Below, one piece after another: positions 27,018-36,041 of a stretch of 64,000 bases of DNA. Below the pieces are notes generated by a model. That model was not told the DNA's origin, ran no database searches, and was given only the letters and a program-made list of their open reading frames with translations. The DNA comes from Chromatiales bacterium (lineage in GTDB: Bacteria; Pseudomonadota; Gammaproteobacteria; Steroidobacterales; GCA-2729495). The position numbers and the translations under genes are program-made. The stretch spans positions 1-64,000 of the forward strand of contig JAEUQA010000062.1 of assembly GCA_016789845.1 (NCBI GenBank), given 5' to 3'. Every line of letters begins with the position of its first letter. The stretch's first letter is position 1.

Positions 27018-27305
27018 ATGCACGCCACGCCAGGCAGGCGACCGTCGGCCACCCCGGGGTGGCTCCTGGCGGCGTTCGTGTGCATCTGGCTGTGGCTGGC
27101 CATTGCGCCGCGGTACCGCGCTGACTGGCTGCTGGAGAACGTCATCGTGTTCATCGCGCTGCCGCTCTTCATCCGCGGTGCACGGTCCTGGCGCTTCTCC
27201 GACGCCTGGGCGCGTGCGCTGACCGGCCAGACCGTCAATGACGCCCTCGGCTGGGATCGCAACCACTACGACCGGCTCGTGCACTTCGCCTACGGTCTCC
27301 TCTGA
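27018..27305 (+). pseudogene. Decayed DUF2238 (YjdF-like) membrane protein
   Basis: 95 aa against about 200 for the family. The start (DWLLENVIVFIALPLF) matches the N-terminal membrane part. The frame then jumps to the conserved LGWDRNHYDRLVHFAYGLL with the usual middle membrane segment missing, and stops immediately after. Both an internal deletion and loss of the C-terminal half are implied. The ORF is still open and could be expressed, but a working protein is unlikely. Confidence 0.6.
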
Positions 27306-27315
27306 AGCCGCCCCA

Positions 27316-28092
27316 TTGCTGATCCTGATCCTGAAGTTGCTGCTCGTGCCGTCCCTGCTGGCGACGGTCACGGTCATTGCGCGCCGGTGGGGGCCGAACG
27401 TGGCGGGCTGGGTGGGCAGCTTCCCGATCGTCGCAGGCCCGGTGCTGCTCGTGATCACCCTGGAGCAGGGCGCTGCCTTCGGCGCCCGGGCTGCCGGCGC
27501 CGCGGTGGCGGGCATCGCGCCCACCATGTTCTTCGTGGTGCTCTACGCATACCTCAGCGTCCGGTTCCGCTGGTGGCAGGCGGTGCTCATGGGCTACCTG
27601 GGCTGGGCAGTCGCCGTCGCGCTGCTGGCCCGGGCGCCCGCCGGACTCGGCGTGTCGGCGGCCATCGGGTGCGCCGGGCTGGCGCTCGCCATGGCCCTGG
27701 TCCGGCCGCCCCCGGGCCCGCCGCTGCCCCAGAAGCCCAGCCGCCTCGAGTTGCCGGCGCGGATGCTGGTCGGCGTGCTCCTGACCTTCGTGACCAGCGC
27801 GCTGGCGGCGGCCTTCGGGCCGCGGCTCGCCGGGTATGCCGCGATTTTTCCGCTGGTCGCCTCCATCGTGGCGAGCTTCAGCCACGCGCTCCACGGCCGG
27901 GACCCGGCGGTGCGCTTCCTCGCGGGCATGTGCCGGGGGATGTGGTCCGTCGCCGCGTTCGCCCTGGTGCTGGCGTTGCTGCTGCCCCGCGTGGGCGTGG
28001 CGCCGGCCTTCCTGGGTTCGCTTGCAGCCACGGCCGTGCTGCACGCGGCGTTGCGGCCGCGGCCCGCAGGGGGCGCCGCAGCGCCTAGGTAG
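27316..28092 (+). CDS. Multi-pass membrane protein of unknown function
   Basis: 258 aa from a TTG start 10 bases after the decayed DUF2238 gene. About eight hydrophobic segments cover almost the whole length. The opening LKLLLVPSLLATVTVIARRWGPNVAGW with a WGP/G-P-rich first loop, and a matching second half (LPARMLVGVLLTF, FGPRLAGYAAIFP), suggest an internal duplication of a four-helix unit. GlpM-like membrane proteins share the WGP-G-P pattern, but I cannot assign a family. The start codon is uncertain. Confidence 0.65.
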   Translation: MLILILKLLLVPSLLATVTVIARRWGPNVAGWVGSFPIVAGPVLLVITLEQGAAFGARAAGAAVAGIAPTMFFVVLYAYLSVRFRWWQAVLMGYLGWAVAVALLARAPAGLGVSAAIGCAGLALAMALVRPPPGPPLPQKPSRLELPARMLVGVLLTFVTSALAAAFGPRLAGYAAIFPLVASIVASFSHALHGRDPAVRFLAGMCRGMWSVAAFALVLALLLPRVGVAPAFLGSLAATAVLHAALRPRPAGGAAAPR

Positions 28093-28154
28093 TTTTCCGC
28101 ATCGCGTCCCTCGCGCCGGGCGATAACCTCGGGAAAAAAGTGGAGGGCAACGCG

Positions 28155-29315
28155 GTGTTCATCAACTTCTGGTACGTGGCCGCCGAGAGCGGCGAGGTGA
28201 TCTTCGGGGCCGAGAAGCCGCTGAAGGTGCAGATGCTGGGGCAGCGCTTCGCGCTCTGGCGGGACTCGAAGGGCGTGGTGCGCTGTGTCAGCGACACGTG
28301 CACGCACCGGTCGGGCTCCCTGGCCGACGGCCGCATCCGGCGCGACTGCATCGAATGTCCCTACCACGGGTGGACCTTCAACGCCGACGGCGCCTGCGTC
28401 CGGATCCCGTCCCTCGGCCCGGACGCGAAGATTCCGGACCGGACCCGGGTGGACGCCTATCCCGTGGTCGAGAAGTACGGCCTGGTGCACGTCTTCCTGG
28501 GCGACCTCCCCGAGGCGGAGCGGCCGGAGATCCTGCCGATCCCCGAGTTCGATGACGCGAGCTGGCGCTTCATCGTGCTGAAGATGGACTGGCAGATCGA
28601 CTACAAGCGCTCGGTCGAGAACACCATGGACCCGGCCCACAACGAGTTCACGCACCCGACGCACGGCTTCCTCGGCGTTCGCGAGGATTACAAGGTCGAC
28701 GAGGTGACGCTCATCGACAAGCCCTGGGGCACGGGCTTCCTCAACAGGATGTATGCCCCGCCGCTCCCGAACCGGGACATGCACGAGGCCTCCGGCCGCA
28801 GTGGCGACGACTACGCCACGGGCGGCGCGGGCAATCACGGGCCGAACACGACCTGGACGTACATCCACATCTCCGACAAGGCCTGGATGCACGGCTACGC
28901 GTTCCACACGCCGATCACGGAGAAGCTGGACCGCATCTACGTCCTCTTCGGCCGCAATTACCTGACCGACCCGAAATACGACAACACGATCCAGCAGCGC
29001 GGCAACTTCATCGCCGAGCAGGATCGCTACGTGCTGGAGCCCGTGCATCCGAAGCTCACGCCGAGCCACAACGCCCACGAGTTCCTGGTGCCCGCCGACA
29101 AGGCCATCGGCCGCTACCGGGAGTACTGCCGGGACTGGGAGGAGCGCGGGTGGCGCATCGACGTGGCGAAGGTCCGGGCCGACGAGGACCGGGTGGCCTA
29201 CGCCATACCGAGCCCCGGCCGCCGCCAGGCGAAGAGCTGGGTCATGCCGGCGATCCCGGTGGTGGCGGCCCCGGAGAGGGCCGCCGCCAGGCGCCGCTCG
29301 GCAGGGCAGGAGTGA
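28155..29315 (+). CDS. Rieske 2Fe-2S ring-hydroxylating oxygenase, alpha-type (first copy)
   Basis: 386 aa. The Rieske domain (about 5-110) has CTHRSG and CPYHGW ligands. The catalytic domain has NTMDPAHNEFTHPTH, giving the mononuclear iron Asp-His-x4-His site near residue 165. The GTG at 28155 is preferred because GGAGGG lies 7 bases before it and it gives the usual F-I-N-x-WYVA start; an upstream GTG at 28140 is possible. It needs an electron-transfer partner that is not in the window. The second oxygenase gene begins 4 bases downstream, implying a two-gene operon. Confidence 0.9.
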   Translation: MFINFWYVAAESGEVIFGAEKPLKVQMLGQRFALWRDSKGVVRCVSDTCTHRSGSLADGRIRRDCIECPYHGWTFNADGACVRIPSLGPDAKIPDRTRVDAYPVVEKYGLVHVFLGDLPEAERPEILPIPEFDDASWRFIVLKMDWQIDYKRSVENTMDPAHNEFTHPTHGFLGVREDYKVDEVTLIDKPWGTGFLNRMYAPPLPNRDMHEASGRSGDDYATGGAGNHGPNTTWTYIHISDKAWMHGYAFHTPITEKLDRIYVLFGRNYLTDPKYDNTIQQRGNFIAEQDRYVLEPVHPKLTPSHNAHEFLVPADKAIGRYREYCRDWEERGWRIDVAKVRADEDRVAYAIPSPGRRQAKSWVMPAIPVVAAPERAAARRRSAGQE

Positions 29316-29319
29316 GGCC

Positions 29320-30444
29320 ATGCTCATCAACAACTGGTACGTGGCCGCCAACTCGTCGGAGGTCACGCGGGAGAAGCCCTTCGGCGTGCGCATGTTGGGC
29401 TGCGACTTCGTGCTGCTCCGGGACCAGGCGGGCAAGGCCATCTGCCTGAGCGACGTGTGCTGTCATCGGGGTGCTTCCCTGGCGCGGGGCGAGGTCTGTA
29501 GCGGCCGGGTTGCCTGCCCGTACCACGGCTGGGAGTTCGGTGCTGACGGCGCGTGCACCAACATTCCCGCGCTGGGGCCGGACGCCCGGATCCCGAAGCG
29601 CGTGCGGGTGGACAGCTACCCGACGATGGAGAAGTACGGCTGGGTGTGGGCGTTCCTCGGCGACCTGCCGGAGAGCGAGCGGCCCCAGGTTCCCGAACTG
29701 TTCCCCGAGTTCGACGATCCGGTGAACTGGCATCGCATTCCCTACCAGTTCGAGGCCCAGGCCAACTGGGTGCGCTTCGAGGAGAACTCCCTCGATACGG
29801 CGCACACGAACTTCGTCCACCGGGCCTTCGGCAGCAGGCGCAACCCGAAGCTGGAGACCCAGCCAATCGAGGAGAAGGAGTGGGGCGCGCGGGTCAGCCG
29901 CGTGAAGCCGGCGCCGAAGCTCGACCAGAAGAGCGGCGAGATCGCGAAGCTGCTGGGCGCCGAGCGCAGCTCGACCCAGGTGACGCTGGAATTCAGCCTG
30001 GTCGGCCTGTGCCACCGCATCCAGCCGACCTTCCGGGAGGGCATGAGCCAGATCAACTTCACCGCCCGGACGCCGATCGACGTGGGCCGCAGCCGGGCCC
30101 TGGGCTGGCAGGCCCGCAACTACCTCCTGGAGCCCGAGTACGATGCGGAGCGCATGGCGGGCATCCTCCAGGCCGTGAAGGAGGACCTGTGGGTCGTGGA
30201 GTCGGTGAAACCCCAGCGCACGCCGCCGTCCCTTGCCGAGGAATTCCTGACCGAGACCGACGGCATGGAGCTGGCCTTCCGCAAGCGCGTGTTCAGGTGG
30301 GCAAAGCAGGGCTACGAGATCGACCAGGAGCGCTTCGAGCAGCTGAGCAGGGAGCACGTGCTCGTGATCCCGTCGCCCGCGCGCCGCGCGGATCCGACCA
30401 ACTGGGTGCACCAGGCGGTGCCGCTGCGGCCAGCGTCGGCATAG
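29320..30444 (+). CDS. Rieske 2Fe-2S ring-hydroxylating oxygenase, alpha-type (second copy)
   Basis: 374 aa. It opens with MLINNWYVAANSSEV; Rieske ligands are CCHRGAS and CPYHGWEF. The iron site is ENSLDTAHTNFVH. The end (RRADPTNWVHQAVPL) closely resembles the third copy at 42593-43714, so these two look like closer paralogues than the first. Family members demethylate aryl ethers or hydroxylate ring or polycyclic substrates; the substrate here is unknown. No ferredoxin or reductase gene is nearby. Confidence 0.9.
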   Translation: MLINNWYVAANSSEVTREKPFGVRMLGCDFVLLRDQAGKAICLSDVCCHRGASLARGEVCSGRVACPYHGWEFGADGACTNIPALGPDARIPKRVRVDSYPTMEKYGWVWAFLGDLPESERPQVPELFPEFDDPVNWHRIPYQFEAQANWVRFEENSLDTAHTNFVHRAFGSRRNPKLETQPIEEKEWGARVSRVKPAPKLDQKSGEIAKLLGAERSSTQVTLEFSLVGLCHRIQPTFREGMSQINFTARTPIDVGRSRALGWQARNYLLEPEYDAERMAGILQAVKEDLWVVESVKPQRTPPSLAEEFLTETDGMELAFRKRVFRWAKQGYEIDQERFEQLSREHVLVIPSPARRADPTNWVHQAVPLRPASA

Positions 30445-30478
30445 CCGGGCCGGGAGGCCGACGTATACTCCCGGCGTC

Positions 30479-31804
30479 GTGAGCACGCTGGCAAGGGTCG
30501 TCGGGAACGCGCTATGGGGGCCTGACCTTTCGGGCCGGCCGGCAGTCGTGCGCTTTGCCTACAGCGTTGCCAGGCATGCTTACGCGCTGGTGCGTGACCT
30601 GGTCAGCGGGCAGCTGACCCTGCGGGCGATGAGCCTCGTGTACATCACGCTGCTCTCAACCGTGCCATTCCTGGCATTCAGCTTCTCACTGATCAAGCTG
30701 TTCGGCCTCCACAACAGCCTGAAGCCCCAGCTCTACCGGCTCCTGGAGCCGCTGGGTCCGGAGGGCGCCGAAATGACGGACGCGGTCATTGGTGCGGTCG
30801 ACAAGGTGCAGGGCGGCGTGCTCGGCACGGTGTCGCTGGCGTTCTTCATCTATACCGCCATCGCCATGGTCCAGAGGGTCGAGTCGAGCTTCAATTATGT
30901 CTGGCAGGTCACGCGCCCGCGCAGCCTGGGGCGCCGCCTTGCCGAGTACGTCGCCGTCCTCCTGATTGGCCCCGTGGCGATGACCACGGCGCTGGGCCTG
31001 ATCGCCTCCATCGGCAGCGACGTGATGGTCCAGGCGATCCTCGCCATCGAGCCGTTTGGCTCGGCGCTCCTGCTGGCCGGCAAGGTCGCGCCCTACGTCC
31101 TGGTCATCGCGGTCTTCACGTTCCTGTACAAGTTCCTGCCCAATGCCCCCGTACAGCTCCGGGCAGCGGCAACCGGCGGAGTCATTGCGGGCGCATCCTG
31201 GTCGTTCGTCGGCGCCTTCTTCGCTTCGATCCTTTCCCTGTCGGTGGCCCGGAATGCCATCTACAGCACGTTTGCGATCAGCATCGCCGCCCTCATCTGG
31301 CTCTACGTCAGCTGGCTGATACTGCTGACCGGCGCACAGATCGCCTTCTACGTGCAGCACCCGGTCGCCCTGCGCATCGGCAGGCAGGAGCCCAGGATGT
31401 CCAACGGGCTCCGGGAGCGCATTGCGCTGAACGTCATGTACCTGATCGGTCTGGCATTCAGGAGCGGCAATGGCCGTTGCACGATCAGGACCATATCCAC
31501 CGAGACCAACATTCCGGGCCTGACCCTCGGCCCGGTGATTGCGGACCTCGAGGCGGCCGGGCTGATCAGTGCGGTCCAGGACGAGGCGCTGGTACCGGGA
31601 CGCGACCTCTCCCGCATCACGCTGGCCGACATCCTCGCCGCCGTGCGGGGCGGCTGCGAGACCGGTGCGCTCGTCCGGCCCGCCTGGTCGGCGCCCGTGA
31701 ACGACGTGGCGGGACGCGTGGAGGCGGCGATTGACGGGCTGACCGCCGGCACGACGCTCAGCGACTTCCTGGACCGGGGAGACCCGCGGAAAGCGTCAGC
31801 CTGA
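30479..31804 (+). CDS. YihY/virulence factor BrkB family membrane protein
   Basis: 441 aa from a GTG. The BrkB/YihY core (about 30-305) has six membrane segments, opening with LRAMSLVYITLLSTVPFLAFSF and including WQVTRPRSLGRRLAEYVAVLL. A cytoplasmic C-terminal region (310-441) looks like a winged-helix-type domain. Often misnamed ribonuclease BN; the role is unknown. Its 3' end overlaps the convergent cytochrome b561 gene by 9 bases. Confidence 0.87.
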   Translation: MSTLARVVGNALWGPDLSGRPAVVRFAYSVARHAYALVRDLVSGQLTLRAMSLVYITLLSTVPFLAFSFSLIKLFGLHNSLKPQLYRLLEPLGPEGAEMTDAVIGAVDKVQGGVLGTVSLAFFIYTAIAMVQRVESSFNYVWQVTRPRSLGRRLAEYVAVLLIGPVAMTTALGLIASIGSDVMVQAILAIEPFGSALLLAGKVAPYVLVIAVFTFLYKFLPNAPVQLRAAATGGVIAGASWSFVGAFFASILSLSVARNAIYSTFAISIAALIWLYVSWLILLTGAQIAFYVQHPVALRIGRQEPRMSNGLRERIALNVMYLIGLAFRSGNGRCTIRTISTETNIPGLTLGPVIADLEAAGLISAVQDEALVPGRDLSRITLADILAAVRGGCETGALVRPAWSAPVNDVAGRVEAAIDGLTAGTTLSDFLDRGDPRKASA

Positions 31805-32341
31805 GCCCGGCAGCATCCGGCGCAGGACGTCGTCCCGGTCAAGGAAATGGTGCTTCAGTCCCGCCAGCACATGGAGGCCGGCGAGGACCAGCAGCACGTT
31901 GCCGAGCAGCTCGTGGGCTTCCTCGATCAGGTCCTCGCTGGCCTCGCCGCCCGGCACGGGCAGCGGCGGGACGGCGAACCAGCCGAAGAAGCTGACCGGG
32001 TCGCCCTCGACGGACGTGAGGAGCCAACCCGAGAGGGGCAGGGCAACCAGGAGCACGTAGAAGGCGATATGGGTCGCCCGCGCCGCGACCTGCTGCCAGG
32101 CCGGCGTAGTCCGCGGGAGCGCGGGCACGGTGTGCGTCAGGCGCCAGCCGAGGCGCACCAGCATGAGCGCGAGTACCAGCAGGCCAAGTGCCGTGTGCCA
32201 GCCGAAGAGACTGTCGCCTTCGTCGGCCTCGACCTCGAAGAACTTGCCCATGGCGAGCTGGGAGAAGGCGAGGAGCGCGATCAGCCAGTGCAGTGCCTTG
32301 CTGACGCCGCTGTAGTGCTCCGTGCCGGACGGCTCGTTCAT
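31796..32341 (-). CDS. Cytochrome b561 family protein
   Basis: 181 aa with four membrane helices. Candidate haem-ligand histidines lie in KALHWLIALLA (helix 1), GWHTALGLL (helix 2), THIAFYVLL and the LHVLAGLKHHFLDRDDVL end, the normal CybB-like arrangement. It would move electrons between quinol and a periplasmic partner at the inner membrane. It overlaps the convergent BrkB gene at its 3' end. Confidence 0.9.
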   Translation of the reverse strand: MNEPSGTEHYSGVSKALHWLIALLAFSQLAMGKFFEVEADEGDSLFGWHTALGLLVLALMLVRLGWRLTHTVPALPRTTPAWQQVAARATHIAFYVLLVALPLSGWLLTSVEGDPVSFFGWFAVPPLPVPGGEASEDLIEEAHELLGNVLLVLAGLHVLAGLKHHFLDRDDVLRRMLPGSG

Positions 32342-32492
32342 GACCCAACCTCGCTCCCGGGGGTAATCGTCACCTGAATGTTGCCCCGGAGATGCGCCAC
32401 GACCGGCTACGGAATTCTACCTACAGCCGTGCGGCCGGGCCGGCGCTAAGGTGCATCAGGGCCGCGGCGGTTCGCGGCAGCAGGAGTTTTCC

Positions 32493-33017
32493 GTGAAGCA
32501 CTCACTTGCCGTCATCGTAATTGCCCTCGCCCTGGTCCCGGCAGCGCCGCGCGCGGCGAGCCCGGGTCCCGCCGAGGTGGTCCAGGCGTTCAACCGGGCG
32601 CTTACGGCCCGGAAACTGGAGGACGCCACGGCGCTGCTGGCGAAGGGCTCGGTCCAGTACACGCTGCGGGCGGCCCACCCGGGCGTCACGACGGGTGATG
32701 CGGGCATCACGAGCGACCTCAAGACCCACTGGCAGACCATCGGCCCCGTGCTCTTCTCGGTGACCTCCGCCTACAAGCGGGTGCCGAAGATCCTCGATAC
32801 CCGGGTCGATGGCGACCTTGCGACCGTCTGGACCCAGGTGGCCAGCGAGACGGTCGAGCGGAGCGGCAAGAGCCGCAAGGACAACTTCAGCGAGGTCTAC
32901 CTCATGGTGAAGGTCGGGGATGCCTGGCAGATCGGGGCGATTGCGGACAACCGTGGCACGGACAACCTGTCGGTGGGGCCAGCTGCGGCTCCGGCTCCCG
33001 CGGGCAAGCCACGGTAG
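32493..33017 (+). CDS. Exported NTF2-like (SnoaL/DUF4440) protein
   Basis: 174 aa with a signal peptide ending at PRAAS. The rest has the NTF2-like pattern, PAEVVQAFNRALTARKLEDATALL then a beta sheet with VDGDLATVWTQVASE and VYLMVKVGDAWQIGAIAD. The fold is used by ketosteroid isomerases and by many non-enzymatic proteins; no catalytic pair is obvious. AGGAG before the GTG at 32493 supports this start. It converges with the P-type ATPase gene. Confidence 0.78.
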   Translation: MKHSLAVIVIALALVPAAPRAASPGPAEVVQAFNRALTARKLEDATALLAKGSVQYTLRAAHPGVTTGDAGITSDLKTHWQTIGPVLFSVTSAYKRVPKILDTRVDGDLATVWTQVASETVERSGKSRKDNFSEVYLMVKVGDAWQIGAIADNRGTDNLSVGPAAAPAPAGKPR

Positions 33018-33053
33018 GTCCGGGAGTAGACCCGGGACCAGGCCCAGGGCCGC

Positions 33054-35591
33054 TCACCGCGACCGGAAGAACCAGGCCTTTACCAGCTCGGTGCTGAGCA
33101 CGTAGGCGGCCACGATGCCGATGACCGCTGCGCCGATGGACAGCGGCAGCGGCACGAAGCTGAAGGCCGCCGCCACCGGCCCCAGCCAGGGGAAGGCGAC
33201 GGCCAGTCCGGCGACCGCCACGGTGGACCAGAGCAGCACCGCACTCGGCCGGCTGCGGACCGCCGGTCCGCGGGAGCGCAGCACGAGCAGCACGGCGAGC
33301 TCGGTCAGCAGCGACACCACGAACCAGGTGGTCTGGAAGACCGCCTGATCCGCCCCGAAGACCTGCAGGAGCAGGGCGAAAGTGGCGAGGTCGAAGACCG
33401 TGCTCAGCAGCCCGAACACGATCATGAAGCGCTGCACTTCGGCCACCCGCCAGCGCTGGGCCCGCTTCAGGCTCTCCGGATCCACGTTGTCCGTCGAGAT
33501 GAACACCGACGGGATGTCGGACAGGAAATTGTTGAGCAGGATCTGCTTCGCGGCCAGGGGCAGGAACGGCAGCAGCGGCGTGGCGATCGCCATGCTTACC
33601 ATGTTGCCGAAGTTCGCGCTGGTGGTGATGCTGATGTACTTGAGGGTATTGGCGAAGGTCCGTCGGCCGTCCTCGATGCCCTGCCGGAGCACGTCCAGGT
33701 CGGGCTCCAGCAGGACCACGTCGGCGCTCTCCCGCGCCACGTCCACGGCCCCATCCACGGAAATCCCGACGTCGGCGGCGCGCAGCGCCGGCGCGTCGTT
33801 GATGCCGTCGCCCAGGTACCCGACCGCGTGCCCCCGGGACTGCAGCGCGCGGACGATGCGCTCCTTCTGCTGCGGGTCCACTTCGACGAAGAGGTCGGCC
33901 TGCTCCGCCTTCTGCCACAGGGCCTCGTCCCGCAGGCTGGCAATCTCCGCGCCGGTGATCATCGTACGGGTGTCGAGGCCGATGCTGCCAGCCAGGTGGG
34001 CAGCGACAAAGCGGTTGTCGCCGGTGACGACCTTCACCCGGATGCCCAGCGCGGCCAGGTCGCCGATCGTCCGGGCGGACGTCTCCTTGGGCGGGTCCTG
34101 GAAGAGGAGAAAGCCCCGGAACGTCATCTCCGCCTCGTCCTCGCGGGCGTAGCGGGCTTGCGGGGTGACCCGTCGGGAGGCAACCGCCAGCACGCGGAAG
34201 CCCTCCGCACCCTTCTGCCGGTAGAAGGCGCCGAGCCGTTCCCGCGTCGCCGCGTCGAGGGGCACCTCGAGATCGCCGCGGCTCACCATCCGGCAGATCG
34301 CCAGCACGTCGTCGAAGGCGCCCTTCGTGACGATGAGATGGCTGGCCGGCTCCGTCGCCGGCGCCACGACGATGGTCAGGCGCTTGCGCATGAAGTCGTA
34401 GGGAATCTCGTCGACCTTTGCATGGCCGCCGGGGGCCAGCCCGGCGCGCGTTCCCGCCTCGACGATCGCGGCATCCAGCGGGTTCTCGATGCCCGTTTCG
34501 AGCGAGGCATTCAGCCAGGCCAGCTCCAGGACCGACGGTGCATCGTTGCCCTCCGGGTCCACCGCGCCATTGAGCCCGACCACGCCCAGGGTCAGCGTGC
34601 CGGTCTTGTCGGTGCACAGCACATCGATGCTGCCCAGGTTCTCCAGTGCCTCCAGGCGGGCCACGATCACGCCACGCTTCGCCATCTCGCGGGCGCCCCG
34701 GGACAGCGTGACGCTCACGATCGCGGGCAGCAGCTCGGGCGACATGCCCACGGCCAGTGCCATCGCGAACAGCAGCGATTCGAGCGCCGGACGGTCCAGT
34801 AGCTGGTTCACCACCAGCACGAAGACCACCATCACCAGCATCACCCGGACGAGCAGGTAGCCAAACTGGCGTACGCCCCGCGCGAACTCGGATTCGGGCT
34901 CGCTGGCCGCCAGGCGCCCGGCGATGGCGCCGAGGACCGTGTTGCGGCCTGTGTTCACGATCAGCACGGTGGCGGTGCCGCTGCGCACCGAGGTGCCCAG
35001 GTGCACGGCGTTGCCGCGGCCGGCGAGGGGCGTGGCCGCGGGCACGGCCCCCGGCTGCTTCTCCACCGGGAACGATTCCCCCGTCAGGCTCGACTCGATG
35101 ACGAGGAAGTCCCTGGCGGCCAGCACGACGCCGTCCCCGGGAATCAGGTTGCCGGCCGCGAGCTCGACGACGTCGCCGGGGACCACCGTGGTGGCGGGCA
35201 CCGTCACGGCGGAGCCGTCCCGGACCACCCGCACGAGCAGGGCCAGTCGCTGGCGGAGCTCCGCGACGGCGGCGGAGGCGCGGTATTCCTGGAGAAAGCC
35301 GAGGACGACGCTGACGAGCACGATGGCGAGGACGATCGACGCGTCGATCCACTCGCGGACCACCAGCGAGACGAGGGCGCCGAACACGAGGATGAGCACG
35401 AGGGGGCTCTGGACCTGACGCAGCAGGACGCGGGCTGCCGGGACTCCGCCCTGGTCTGCCGCCACGTTGCCACCGAACTGCCGGAGCCGCGCGGCTGCCT
35501 CGTCGCTGGACAGGCCCCCGGGGCCGCTGCCCAGGCCCCGCGACAGGCCGGCAGCGTCGCGGGACCACCAGGCTGCTTGTGCGTCGGGCAT
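33054..35591 (-). CDS. mgtA: Magnesium-translocating P-type ATPase (P3B/MgtA type)
   Basis: 845 aa. Ten membrane helices are expected. Visible motifs are TGES in the actuator domain, the phosphorylation site DKTGTLT, KGAFDD in the nucleotide domain, GDGINDAPALRAADVGI in the hinge, and the M4 segment MSPELLPAIVSV typical of MgtA. DNVDPESLK in the C-terminal part is also MgtA-like. It imports Mg2+ into the cytoplasm. It may also transport other cations, since the class cannot be proved from motifs alone. No long leader of mgtL type is evident upstream. Confidence 0.88.
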   Translation of the reverse strand: MPDAQAAWWSRDAAGLSRGLGSGPGGLSSDEAAARLRQFGGNVAADQGGVPAARVLLRQVQSPLVLILVFGALVSLVVREWIDASIVLAIVLVSVVLGFLQEYRASAAVAELRQRLALLVRVVRDGSAVTVPATTVVPGDVVELAAGNLIPGDGVVLAARDFLVIESSLTGESFPVEKQPGAVPAATPLAGRGNAVHLGTSVRSGTATVLIVNTGRNTVLGAIAGRLAASEPESEFARGVRQFGYLLVRVMLVMVVFVLVVNQLLDRPALESLLFAMALAVGMSPELLPAIVSVTLSRGAREMAKRGVIVARLEALENLGSIDVLCTDKTGTLTLGVVGLNGAVDPEGNDAPSVLELAWLNASLETGIENPLDAAIVEAGTRAGLAPGGHAKVDEIPYDFMRKRLTIVVAPATEPASHLIVTKGAFDDVLAICRMVSRGDLEVPLDAATRERLGAFYRQKGAEGFRVLAVASRRVTPQARYAREDEAEMTFRGFLLFQDPPKETSARTIGDLAALGIRVKVVTGDNRFVAAHLAGSIGLDTRTMITGAEIASLRDEALWQKAEQADLFVEVDPQQKERIVRALQSRGHAVGYLGDGINDAPALRAADVGISVDGAVDVARESADVVLLEPDLDVLRQGIEDGRRTFANTLKYISITTSANFGNMVSMAIATPLLPFLPLAAKQILLNNFLSDIPSVFISTDNVDPESLKRAQRWRVAEVQRFMIVFGLLSTVFDLATFALLLQVFGADQAVFQTTWFVVSLLTELAVLLVLRSRGPAVRSRPSAVLLWSTVAVAGLAVAFPWLGPVAAAFSFVPLPLSIGAAVIGIVAAYVLSTELVKAWFFRSR

Positions 35592-35637
35592 GGGCCGGAT
35601 GGTGCCCCAACCGGCGGCACGCGGGTAGCCGTGGTCG

Positions 35638-35760
35638 CTACTTCGTGCGAACGAGTGCGCCGTTCTCGACCGGAATGCGGTCGCCCGGGTTGTGGTCCAT
35701 GTGGACGACCTGCTCCCGGCCATTGAGCCGGTAGGTCACGTCGAAGCCATCCTGCTGCTG
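35638..35760 (-). pseudogene. C-terminal remnant of a glycine-zipper 2TM-type protein
   Basis: A frame ending at the TAG in 35638-35640 reads FDVTYRLNGREQVVHMDHNP then GDRIPVENGALVRTK. This strand pattern is the C-terminus of glycine-zipper 2TM outer-membrane proteins. No start codon or glycine zipper lies upstream; the frame runs into the next gene's coding region. It sits directly between mgtA and the small exported protein gene. Confidence 0.4.
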
Positions 35761-35774
35761 CCGGCTGTCACCTG

Positions 35775-36041
35775 CTACTGCTTTTCCACGACAACGCGGC
35801 CGTCGGCATTCACCCACACCCGGTAGCGGCTGCCGTCCTGGCAGGTGGCGAGGAAGTCGTTCTCGCCCTGTTCGGTGGCGCTGACCACCTGCCCGCAGGG
35901 CAGCCCCTGGAGGGCGATGACCGCCGTCAGGTCCTTCGTGTCAGGCACAGTCGTCGTGGGATCATCCGCTGCAAGGAGCCGTCCGGTGGCCAGTGTCGCA
36001 ATCGCCACGATGAGGGAGATGGTCTTCGCGAGTCCATTCAC
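35775..36041 (-). CDS. Small exported protein of unknown function
   Basis: 88 aa from a GTG overlapping the stop of the upstream lipoprotein-like gene (GTGA). A signal peptide ends near GRLLAAD. The mature part has two Cys (LPCGQVV and ATCQDGSRYRVW) likely to form a disulfide, and a strand-rich end (NADGRVVVEKQ). I do not recognise the family. Co-transcribed with the Pro-rich gene. Confidence 0.7.
   Translation of the reverse strand: MNGLAKTISLIVAIATLATGRLLAADDPTTTVPDTKDLTAVIALQGLPCGQVVSATEQGENDFLATCQDGSRYRVWVNADGRVVVEKQ

Noticed and set aside
33017..33039. Hairpin between the NTF2-like and mgtA genes as a terminator
   Set aside because: The stem contains a bulge and no T-run follows on either strand, so it cannot be called with confidence.
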